Below, piece after piece: positions 8,006 through 15,419 of a stretch of 44,099 nucleotides of DNA; position 1 is the stretch's first letter; each line of letters begins with the position of its first letter. Below the pieces are notes generated by a model that worked only from the letters and a program-made list of their open reading frames with translations, ran no database searches and had not been told where the DNA came from. The DNA is from an uncultured Anaerolineales bacterium. GTDB taxonomy: Bacteria; Chloroflexota; Anaerolineae; Anaerolineales; Villigracilaceae. Where the stretch lies: NCBI GenBank assembly GCA_937928015.1, contig CALFXA010000236.1:1-44099 (forward strand), read 5' to 3'. The position numbers and the translations under genes are program-made.

Positions 8006-9880
8006 CTACACTACCGCCTCTTCCCCCTGCTTCGAGAACTGACTCATGTACAGGTCGTAGTATGCGCCCTGCTTGGCGAGCAATTCCTCGTGGTTGCCCT
8101 GCTCGACGATATCGCCGTGCTGCATGACCAGGATTAGGTCCGCGTTGCGGATGGTGGACAAACGGTGAGCGATGACGAAGGACGTGCGATTCTTCATCAG
8201 GCTGTCCATCGCCTTTTGAATGAGGATCTCGGTGCGGGTGTCCACGCTGGAGGTCGCTTCGTCGAGGATCAGGATCTTCGGGTCGGCCAGGAAAGCGCGG
8301 GCGATAGTCAACAACTGCATCTGTCCTTGCGAGATGTTGGAGGTCTCCTCGTTGAGGACCATGTTGTAGCCGTCGGGCCAGGTGTGGACGAAGTGGTCCA
8401 CGTGGGCAGCCTTGGCAGCGGCGATGACTTCCTCGTCTGTGGCGCCCGGGCGTCCGTAGCGGATGTTTTCCATGATGGAACCGTTATAGAGCCAGGTGTC
8501 CTGCAGCACCATGCCGAACATCTTGCGCAGGTCATGGCGGGTAAACTCGCGGATATCGTGCCCGTCCACGAAGATGGCGCCTTCATTCACGTCGTAGAAG
8601 CGCATCAGCAGTTTGACCATGGTGGTCTTGCCCGCGCCCGTCGGCCCGACGATGGCGATCTTATGTCCGGGCTCGGCCTCGGCGGAGAAGTCGTTGATGA
8701 CGATCTTCTCGGGGTTATAGCCGAAATGGACATCCTTGAACTCGACGTGGCCCTGGACCTCCCCAATCTGGACCGGGTTCTCGGCTTCGGGTATCTCGTC
8801 GGCCTCGTCGAGGAACTCGAAGACGCGCTCTGCCGCTGCCGCGGTCTGCTGGAGGATGTTGGAGATGTTGGCCAGTTGCGTGATAGGCTGGGTGAACGAG
8901 CGCACATACTGGATGAAGGCCTGGATGTCGCCGACGGTGATCTTGCCGGTCACGGCCAGGTACCCGCCGAGAATGGCCACCGCCACGTAACCCAGGTTGC
9001 CGATGAAGTTCATGATCGGCATCATCAGGCCCGAAAGGAACTGCGATTTCCAGGCGGCATCGTAAAGCATGTTATTCGACGTGTCGAATTTCTCGATGCT
9101 CTTCTTCTCGCCGTTGAAGGCCTTCATCACGATGTGGCCGCCGTACATTTCCTCGACGTGGCCGTTGACGTGGCCCAGGTAATCCTGCTGCTGCTTGAAG
9201 AATTTCTGCGACTGGCGCACGATCAACATGACCGCGATCATCGAGAGCGGGATGATGACCAGCGCCACCAGCGTCATGACCCAACTGATGGAGAACATCA
9301 TGATCAGCACGCCAATCACGGTTACCACCGAGGTGATGATCTGGGTCAGGCTCTGGCTGAGGGTCTGGTTGACCGTATCCACGTCGTTGGTGATGCGCGA
9401 GAGCACTTCGCCGTGCGTGGTGCCATCGAAATATTTCAGCGGCATACGGTTGATCTTCTGCGAGATGTCGCGGCGGAAACGGTAGGAGATGTCCGTCGAG
9501 ACATTGGCCATGATCCAGCCCTGGGCATAGGCAAACAACGCCGAGAGCAGGTACAGCCCGAGCGTGATCAGCGCAATGCGGCCGATATATTCAAAATCGA
9601 TGGAGCCGCTGCCGCCCAACTGGGCCATCACACCCTCGAACAGTTTGGTGGTGGCCTGACCGAGGATCTTCGGCCCGACGATATTGGACGCGGTAGACGC
9701 AATCGCCATAACCATGACGATCAGGATCGGGAGACGGTATGCGCCCAGATATTCGATCAGTTTGCGCATCGTCCCGCCGAAATCACGGGCCTTGGCGCCG
9801 GGCATCATGCCTGCCATGGGACCATGCATCTGGGCGCCGCCACCGCGGCGTTCCTGTTGGGGTCTGCCTTGGAACATCAT
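8006..9880 (-). CDS. ABC exporter half-transporter, subunit with intact catalytic Glu
   Basis: 624 residues: a Gly/Met-rich cytoplasmic N-tail, six-helix exporter domain (about 40-340), then a nucleotide-binding domain. Walker A GPTGAGKTT, Q-loop VLQD, Walker B ILILDEATSSVD with the catalytic Glu, and switch His in IAHRLST are all intact. The signature is ISQGQ rather than LSGGQ. This is the pattern of the 'consensus Walker' partner (TM288-type) in heterodimeric exporters. Its ATG overlaps the stop of the upstream ABC gene by 4 nt, so the two subunits are made together. Likely exports drugs, lipids or peptides; substrate unknown. MarR control is suggested by the operon. Confidence 0.93.
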   Translation of the reverse strand: MMFQGRPQQERRGGGAQMHGPMAGMMPGAKARDFGGTMRKLIEYLGAYRLPILIVMVMAIASTASNIVGPKILGQATTKLFEGVMAQLGGSGSIDFEYIGRIALITLGLYLLSALFAYAQGWIMANVSTDISYRFRRDISQKINRMPLKYFDGTTHGEVLSRITNDVDTVNQTLSQSLTQIITSVVTVIGVLIMMFSISWVMTLVALVIIPLSMIAVMLIVRQSQKFFKQQQDYLGHVNGHVEEMYGGHIVMKAFNGEKKSIEKFDTSNNMLYDAAWKSQFLSGLMMPIMNFIGNLGYVAVAILGGYLAVTGKITVGDIQAFIQYVRSFTQPITQLANISNILQQTAAAAERVFEFLDEADEIPEAENPVQIGEVQGHVEFKDVHFGYNPEKIVINDFSAEAEPGHKIAIVGPTGAGKTTMVKLLMRFYDVNEGAIFVDGHDIREFTRHDLRKMFGMVLQDTWLYNGSIMENIRYGRPGATDEEVIAAAKAAHVDHFVHTWPDGYNMVLNEETSNISQGQMQLLTIARAFLADPKILILDEATSSVDTRTEILIQKAMDSLMKNRTSFVIAHRLSTIRNADLILVMQHGDIVEQGNHEELLAKQGAYYDLYMSQFSKQGEEAVV

Positions 9881-12120
9881 GATAACTCCTCCTTGCTGAG
9901 CTGCGACAAGGCAATCTCTTTATACGTTTCGCAATTTTCCATCAATTCCTTGTGCGTGCCTTTGCCGACAATTTTGCCTTCATCGAGCACGATGATCTGT
10001 TCGGCGTTCTTGATGGTCGAAACGCGCTGGGTGACGACCAACAGGGTGCTGTCTGCGGCCTGCTCCTTGAAGGCGCGGCGCAGCGCGGCATCGGTTTTGA
10101 AGTCGAGCGCGGAGAACGAGTCGTCGAGGATGTAGATCGGCGGCTTCTTGACGATGGCGCGCGCGATGGAGAGACGCTGCTTCTGTCCGCCCGAGACGTT
10201 GGTGCCGCCCTGGGCGATCTCCGTGACCATGCCTTCGGGCTTGGACTCGACGAATTCCCTGGCCTGGGCGATCTCGATGGCCGATTGCAGCATTTCGGGG
10301 GTGGCATCCTCGTACGCGTAGCGCAGATTCGATTCGATGGTGCCCGAGAACAGCGCACTCTTCTGCGGTACATAGCCGATCTTGTCGCGCAGATCATGCT
10401 GGGTCACTTCGCGGATATCCACACCGTCCACCAGAATCGCGCCGTTCGTCACCTCGTAGAAACGCGGAATCAGGTTGACGATGGTGGACTTGCCCGCGCC
10501 GGTCGAACCGATGAAGGCGGTGGTCTGCCCGGGCCGGGCGGTGAAGTTGATGTCTTGCAATGCGTCGGTATCCGCACCGGGGTAACGGAACGAGACGTTG
10601 CGGAACTCCACCGAACCCTTGAACGATGTCGGGAACTGTCTGGGCTCCTTGGGATCGTGGATGTGCGGCTCGGTGCTGAGCACTTCGTAGATGCGGTCAG
10701 CGGAGACCGAGGCGCGCGGGATGATGATGAACATCATCGACAGGAATAGGAACGACATCACGATCTGCATTGCATATTGCATGAAAGCCATCATGTCGCC
10801 GACCTGCATGTTGGCATCCGCCACCTGCCCCGCGCCGAACCAGACGATGGAAAGCATCAACACGTTCATGATGAGCATCATGATCGGCATCATCACCACC
10901 ATCACGCGGTTGATGAACAAGCTGACGGCGGTCAGGTCCTTGTTGGCCTTGTCGAAACGCTCTTCTTCGAAAGGCTGCATGTTGAAGGCGCGGATGACCA
11001 TCATGCCCGAGAGGTTCTCGCGCGAGACCAGATTGATGCGGTCCACCAGCTTCTGGATGAGCTTGAACTTGGGCAGAGCCACCGAGAAGACCACGATGAT
11101 CAGGCTGACCAGCATCAACACGGCCAGGCCGATCAGCCACGAGAGCGGCGAATCCTTGGCAATGACCTTGATGATGCCACCGATGCCCATCAACGGGGCA
11201 TAGAACATCATGCGCACCATCATGACCACCACCATCTGGATCTGGGTCACGTCGTTGGTGGTGCGAGTGATGAGCGAGGCGGTCGAGAACTTGTCAAACT
11301 CGGTGTTGGAGTAGCTTTCGACGGTCTTGAACACGTCACGGCGGATGTCGCGTGCCATGCCTGCCGCAATCTTCGCGGAGAGATAGCCCACGATAATGGT
11401 ACACACACCCGATGCCAGGGTCAGCAGCAACATCCAGGCGCCCACATTCAGGATGTAGTTATTCTGGAGTTTGTCGGTATTCATACCGAGGGCCTGATAC
11501 TCGGCCTTGACCACGCTAACAGCGGTCTGCACGAGCATTTTGTCGCCGAGGGTCGCGAACTTCGCGTCCATCGAGTCGGTCATCTTGGCGATCTGGTCAG
11601 CGGGGAGTTTCGCCAGCATGGTGAAGACGTCCATACCGGGCGGCAGCTTGGACAGGTCAAAGCCGCCGAAGGCGCCGCTCATCTGCGCCGCCGCTGCGGG
11701 GTCGGCCAGGGCTTTCTCGATGCCCGAGACCGCCAACAAGGCCTTGGCCAGGATCGGGTTCAGGCGGTCGATCTCGGCCTGGTCGATGGGATTCAGCACG
11801 TAAACGGGACCAGACGCCAGGGCGGGATAGTCCGCCAGATACTTGTCGTAGTCGGCGGAGTTCTGGTCGATGAGGGTGTAGTCAGCCAGCACCGACTCCT
11901 TATCCGCCGCGCTCATGAAGATGAGCACGCGATTCATTTCGCTCTGGCGGATGGCGACCGGTACGGCGCTCTCCACGCCGCTCTGCTGGATGCCCGTGTT
12001 GACGATGCGCGAAAGATAATCTGGCAGGGCCAGGTCGAAGTTGGCCTGCGCAAAGAGCAACGCAATAGCCAGCAACAGCATCCACAGATAAGACTTGACG
12101 TACTTGAGCAGTTTAAGCAT
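9877..12120 (-). CDS. ABC exporter half-transporter, degenerate-site subunit with large extracytoplasmic insertion
   Basis: 747 residues. TM1 is at about 12-28 and TM2 begins near 223; the roughly 170 residues between (50-220), mostly polar and Ala/Asp-rich, must form an extracytoplasmic domain, since normal exporters have a short loop here. Nucleotide-binding domain: Walker A GSTGAGKST, signature VSGGQ intact, but Walker B reads IYILDDSFSALD (Asp in place of catalytic Glu) and the switch position reads VTQRVST (Gln for His). This complements the 624-residue partner exactly, as in TM287/288 and LmrCD. Good ribosome site GAGGAG precedes ATG 12120. Confidence 0.93.
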   Translation of the reverse strand: MLKLLKYVKSYLWMLLLAIALLFAQANFDLALPDYLSRIVNTGIQQSGVESAVPVAIRQSEMNRVLIFMSAADKESVLADYTLIDQNSADYDKYLADYPALASGPVYVLNPIDQAEIDRLNPILAKALLAVSGIEKALADPAAAAQMSGAFGGFDLSKLPPGMDVFTMLAKLPADQIAKMTDSMDAKFATLGDKMLVQTAVSVVKAEYQALGMNTDKLQNNYILNVGAWMLLLTLASGVCTIIVGYLSAKIAAGMARDIRRDVFKTVESYSNTEFDKFSTASLITRTTNDVTQIQMVVVMMVRMMFYAPLMGIGGIIKVIAKDSPLSWLIGLAVLMLVSLIIVVFSVALPKFKLIQKLVDRINLVSRENLSGMMVIRAFNMQPFEEERFDKANKDLTAVSLFINRVMVVMMPIMMLIMNVLMLSIVWFGAGQVADANMQVGDMMAFMQYAMQIVMSFLFLSMMFIIIPRASVSADRIYEVLSTEPHIHDPKEPRQFPTSFKGSVEFRNVSFRYPGADTDALQDINFTARPGQTTAFIGSTGAGKSTIVNLIPRFYEVTNGAILVDGVDIREVTQHDLRDKIGYVPQKSALFSGTIESNLRYAYEDATPEMLQSAIEIAQAREFVESKPEGMVTEIAQGGTNVSGGQKQRLSIARAIVKKPPIYILDDSFSALDFKTDAALRRAFKEQAADSTLLVVTQRVSTIKNAEQIIVLDEGKIVGKGTHKELMENCETYKEIALSQLSKEELS

Positions 12121-12162
12121 AGGGCTTGCTCCTCGGGATGAAGGTTTGCATAAAATTCCTTT

Positions 12163-13026
12163 CTAATCTCCGCTGTACGCGGACTCGACGGAGGTCACCG
12201 TCAGGTCGAGCGGTTTGGCGGAACGGTTGAACAATTTCTGGATGGGCAGCATGACCAGACGTGAGATCATCAGGCGCTTGGTCAACACAGTGGACATCAG
12301 ACCGTTGCGGCCGTCCGTGGCGGAGGATGCCAGCCACAAGGCCTGCTCGGCGGGCACGTCGGCTTCATTGCCCCACAACATGACCACGTAGCGCAACGGA
12401 TTCAGTCGATCTTCATAGCCATTCACCACCTCGACGTTGCTGAGCATCTCGGTACGCACCAAGCCCGGGTTGAAGCCGAAGATATCCACGCCGCGGCCTT
12501 TGTATTCCTGCGCCAGCGCCTGGGTAAAATTGCGCACCCAAACCTTGCTGGAACTATATGCGTTCTGCATGGGCACCGCGCCCATGTCACCGCGCCCCAG
12601 CAGGTTGATCAGCTTGCCGCTCTTCTGGGCCAGGAAATGGCGCAACGCCACGACCGACCCATTGTAGGTACCGACGATGTTGGTGTTGACGGTGTTCAGG
12701 AAGTCCGCGCTGGGGACGTGGGCCGTGGGCCCATAGGGTGCGGAGATGCCCGCGTTGTTGACCCAAATGTCGATGCGACCAAAGGTGCGGATCGCCAACT
12801 CTGCCAACGCCTCGACCTGACTCAAGTCGCCCACGTCACAGGCCAGACCTGCCGCCTGCGCGCCGTTCTGTTGGAGTTTTTTCACCGCCTCGTCCACCGA
12901 GCGGGCGGAGCGCGACGCAATGACCACTTTCGCGCCTGCACGCGCATAGGCCTCGGCAATAGCGTACCCCAGGCCGCGTGATCCGCCGGTGATCACGGCC
13001 ACCTTATCTTGCAAAATCACCTTCAT
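12163..13026 (-). CDS. Short-chain dehydrogenase/reductase family protein lacking the catalytic Ser
   Basis: 287 residues. Rossmann motif TGGSRGLG (residues 13-20), CDVGD, NNAG (90-93) and the YSSSK catalytic pair (Tyr157, Lys161) are present. The Ser expected 13 residues before Tyr is Gly144 (in LLGRGDMGAVP), so normal SDR chemistry may be weak or different. A C-terminal extension of about 35 residues follows the usual fold end. It lies between marR and the ABC exporter genes, 43 nt before the first, with AAGGAA before ATG 13026. Confidence 0.88.
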   Translation of the reverse strand: MKVILQDKVAVITGGSRGLGYAIAEAYARAGAKVVIASRSARSVDEAVKKLQQNGAQAAGLACDVGDLSQVEALAELAIRTFGRIDIWVNNAGISAPYGPTAHVPSADFLNTVNTNIVGTYNGSVVALRHFLAQKSGKLINLLGRGDMGAVPMQNAYSSSKVWVRNFTQALAQEYKGRGVDIFGFNPGLVRTEMLSNVEVVNGYEDRLNPLRYVVMLWGNEADVPAEQALWLASSATDGRNGLMSTVLTKRLMISRLVMLPIQKLFNRSAKPLDLTVTSVESAYSGD

Positions 13027-13059
13027 TTGTATTCCTTGTTCTCTGAGGAAGTGTATAGG

Positions 13060-13557
13060 TTACTTGTGAATTGAGTATGTAGATTTGATGGATGGCTGCC
13101 CCTGACGGGCTGGCTTGGATTCCAGCCCCTCCGCGGCGCGCGTCATGATGTCCAGCGCTTTGCTGACCTGTACGCGCTCCTCATCGGTCAACCGCTCGGC
13201 CAACTGGTCCACCCAGCGATAGCGTTCTTCGATCCCTTGCAGGATGGTTTCCTTGCCCTTGTCGGTGAGATTCAACAACTTGGCGCGGCGGTCACTCGGG
13301 TCTTCCTCGCGGACGATGTAGCCGTTCTGCACCAGCTTATCCACCAACTGGCTGGCCGCGGCAGGCGTGACCTCGAACCGCTCGCTGATCTCGGACATGC
13401 CGCACGCGCCGCGATAATGCAACTGCATCATCAGGCTGAACTGCGGCATCGACAGCCCGGTGGACTTGGCGAAAAGCCCCCAGCCACGCATGGAGCGGTG
13501 CATAAAAACATCCATCCACGCACGGATGGACTGGGTAAATTGGAGAGCCTTTGTCAT
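13060..13557 (-). CDS. MarR family transcriptional regulator
   Basis: 165 residues. The winged helix is in MSEISERFEVTPAAASQLVDKLVQNGYIVREEDPSDRRAKLLNLTDKGKE (about 53-103), with the DRR of the wing. MarR dimers bind palindromes and often release DNA when binding small phenolic or drug ligands. It is the first gene of a unit with the SDR and the two ABC subunits, which points to ligand-induced efflux. The promoter at 13590-13617 contains a palindrome in its spacer, consistent with autorepression. Confidence 0.93.
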   Translation of the reverse strand: MTKALQFTQSIRAWMDVFMHRSMRGWGLFAKSTGLSMPQFSLMMQLHYRGACGMSEISERFEVTPAAASQLVDKLVQNGYIVREEDPSDRRAKLLNLTDKGKETILQGIEERYRWVDQLAERLTDEERVQVSKALDIMTRAAEGLESKPARQGQPSIKSTYSIHK

Positions 13558-13589
13558 TCTTAAGCCTTCTTTTTAGTTAAGCAGACTTA

Positions 13590-13617
13590 AATATATGCAA
13601 AACTTAAGTTAAGTCAA
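13590..13617 (-). promoter_or_regulatory. Promoter and candidate MarR operator
   Basis: On the - strand: -35 TTGACT (13617-13612), 16-nt spacer, -10 TATATT (13595-13590). The spacer holds the perfect palindrome AACTTAAGTT (13601-13610); further ACTTAA/AGTTAA half sites occur at 13585-13590 and 13575-13580. A dimer bound in the spacer would exclude RNA polymerase. Confidence 0.75.
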
Positions 13618-13672
13618 GGCAGGGAAAATAAGAGAAGCGTTAGAGAATTGGAGAGCCTGTACACAGGAGGGA

Positions 13673-13702
13673 TTGTTCCTTCTGCGAGATGGCGACTATA
13701 CT
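13673..13702 (+). promoter_or_regulatory. Possible promoter of the AIM24-like gene
   Basis: TTGTTC (13673-13678), 18-nt spacer, TATACT (13697-13702), about 34 nt before the ATG. Moderate match to sigma70. Confidence 0.4.
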
Positions 13703-13735
13703 TCTCCTATTCAAACACCAAAAAGGAATCACACC

Positions 13736-14419
13736 ATGGAAATTACAATCGAACATCGTCCCTCCTATTCACTGGCGGTCGCCAAACTGCAACCCAACGA
13801 ACGCATCCGCGCCGAAGCGGGCGCGATGGTCAGCATGAGCGAAAGCATCAGCATCGAGACCAAGGCCGAGGGCGGATTGCTCAAATCGCTCGGGCGCGCC
13901 GTACTGGGCGGGGAATCCTTCTTCCAGAACTTCTTCCAGGCTGCGGCTTCGGGCGGCGAAGTGACCCTGGCCCCCGAATTACCCGGCGACATGCTGCTGA
14001 TCGAGATGAAGGGCGAGAAGATGATGCTGCAATCGGGCTCGTACGTCGCTTCGGAAAATGGCGTGGAATTGACAGCCAAGGTCAGTATGAAGGCCTTCAT
14101 GTCGGCGGAAGGCATCTCCATGCTGGAGGCCACAGGCACGGGAAAATTGCTGGTCTCCTCGTACGGCGCGATCTTCGAACGCACCATCGGTGCGGGCGAA
14201 AAGTACATCGTCGACACCTCGCACCTGGTGGCCTTCACGGGCAGCATGAACGTACAGCCCAAAACCGTGGGCGGATTCAAGTCCACGCTGTTCAGCGGCG
14301 AAGGCCTGGTGGTCGAGCTGACGGGCCCCGGTACGATCTACATGCAGACCCGTTCTCCGCAGGCGCTAATCAACTGGATCATCCCGCAGCTGCCCAAACC
14401 TGAAGTAAAAAGTTCATAG
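13736..14419 (+). CDS. TIGR00266 / AIM24 family protein
   Basis: 227 residues from ATG 13736, preceded by AAAGGAA at about 9-nt spacing; the longer frame from 13673 overlaps the promoter. MEITIEHRPSYSLAVAKLQPNERIRAEAGAM, then GGLLKSLGRAVLGGESFFQNFF and the C-terminal GLVVELTGPGTIYMQTRSPQALINWI are the family landmarks; the length is normal. It forms a double-stranded beta-helix like the mitochondrial AIM24 protein. Function in bacteria is unknown. It is divergent from marR and transcribed alone, with its own terminator. Confidence 0.92.
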   Translation: MEITIEHRPSYSLAVAKLQPNERIRAEAGAMVSMSESISIETKAEGGLLKSLGRAVLGGESFFQNFFQAAASGGEVTLAPELPGDMLLIEMKGEKMMLQSGSYVASENGVELTAKVSMKAFMSAEGISMLEATGTGKLLVSSYGAIFERTIGAGEKYIVDTSHLVAFTGSMNVQPKTVGGFKSTLFSGEGLVVELTGPGTIYMQTRSPQALINWIIPQLPKPEVKSS

Positions 14420-14431
14420 TTCTGAAAACAA

Positions 14432-14461
14432 AAAACGGGAGCCGTTTGCGGCTCCCGTTTT
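14432..14461 (+). terminator. Bidirectional rho-independent terminator
   Basis: Perfect 13-bp stem AAAACGGGAGCCG (14432-14444) with CGGCTCCCGTTTT (14449-14461), loop TTTG. A-run on the left and T-run on the right make it work for both converging genes. Confidence 0.93.
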
Positions 14462-14499
14462 ACATTCATCATGTGGGGCGGGTTGGCAACCCGCCAAAA

Positions 14500-15327
14500 T
14501 TAAATCGGCCCAATGTACTTCGTCCACAGGTCGAGCAGGAAGAAGGTCAACATGCTGGCGGAGAGGGCCGCCGCTGTGGTGCGGATCAGGCCCCAGGTGT
14601 CATTCAACTTTTCATCCAGCCAGTAGAAGATCGGGAAGCTGGTGATGAAGAAACACGAGTAGGTGATCGAACCGATGGCCAACATGCGGTTCAGGTCTTT
14701 GTAATAGAAGGTATCAGCCATGGCAGGGTTGGCCATCGCGAAGGTCTCCATCCACGACCAGAAATAGGCCGCGACAAAGATGGCGACAGGAAAGACCCAG
14801 GCCGAAGATTGTCCCAAGCGTGAGGTTCGCAGGCGGCGCAAGACCACCATCGCGGTGGTGTGATAGGTCATGAAGTAGGCGTGGGTCAGCAGGTACATCA
14901 TCACAGGCGTATGTTGTATGCCCGCACCCACCAGGGACGCGTCGAAGGTCCAGTGCAGGTTGGGGTAGTTGTAAACCATGCCCAGCACGTCGAAGAAATA
15001 CTCGCTGCCGTAGTAGTTCCCCAACAGAGAGAAGATGGCGATGTACAGATTGGCCTTGAACCAATAGGTCTTGTACCAGGGTTTGCCCGCCTTCGCCTCT
15101 TTATAAATGAGGAATGGGACGACCACGAACGGTCCCGCAATGAACAGGGAATAGATGATCGACCCGAAATCCCCCATCGTCTTGCCGTATCCAAACACCA
15201 CCGCCATGGCCGTTTGCAAAATCCAGATCGGCGTATAAATGAGGAAAAACTTCTCGCCCCAGGCTTTATCGGGGTTTTCTGAAAACCAGCGGGCTTGAAC
15301 GGGAGCGGCGGCGGGTTTGGGTTTCAT
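14500..15327 (-). CDS. Cycloeucalenol cycloisomerase (CPI1)-like membrane protein
   Basis: 275 residues, about the length of plant CPI1. From memory of the Arabidopsis protein, the same motifs run in the same order: WFSENPDKAWGEKFFLIYTP, YWFKANLYIAIFSLLGNYYG, FFDVLGMVYNYP, LTHAYFMTYHTT..LRRLR, WSWMETFAMAN, FFITSFPIFYWLDEKLNDTW, and the end LDLWTKYIGPI. Several hydrophobic segments indicate an integral membrane protein. The plant enzyme opens the 9,19-cyclopropane ring of cycloeucalenol in sterol synthesis. No squalene or sterol gene is in this window, so the substrate here is open. A TATACT ends 6 nt before the ATG, suggesting a leaderless mRNA. Confidence 0.8.
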   Translation of the reverse strand: MKPKPAAAPVQARWFSENPDKAWGEKFFLIYTPIWILQTAMAVVFGYGKTMGDFGSIIYSLFIAGPFVVVPFLIYKEAKAGKPWYKTYWFKANLYIAIFSLLGNYYGSEYFFDVLGMVYNYPNLHWTFDASLVGAGIQHTPVMMYLLTHAYFMTYHTTAMVVLRRLRTSRLGQSSAWVFPVAIFVAAYFWSWMETFAMANPAMADTFYYKDLNRMLAIGSITYSCFFITSFPIFYWLDEKLNDTWGLIRTTAAALSASMLTFFLLDLWTKYIGPI

Positions 15328-15333
15328 GGTTCA

Positions 15334-15339
15334 AGTATA
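15334..15339 (-). promoter_or_regulatory. -10 box of the CPI1-like gene, leaderless geometry
   Basis: TATACT on the - strand, ending 6 nt before ATG 15327, so transcription would start at or next to the start codon. No Shine-Dalgarno is present and no good -35 is seen. Confidence 0.55.
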
Positions 15340-15419
15340 GCATGGGACATTTGATTCACCCATATTCACGATAAAATTGACCTGCAAGCCGACTCCATTC
15401 GCCAAGGATTCAGCTCTCA

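Noticed and set aside
8165..10135. Long + strand open frames opposite the ABC exporter genes (8165-10135, 10777-12141)
   Set aside because: They are exact antisense shadows of well-supported ABC genes, rich in His/Arg/Asp with no domain, and arise from GC-biased third positions.
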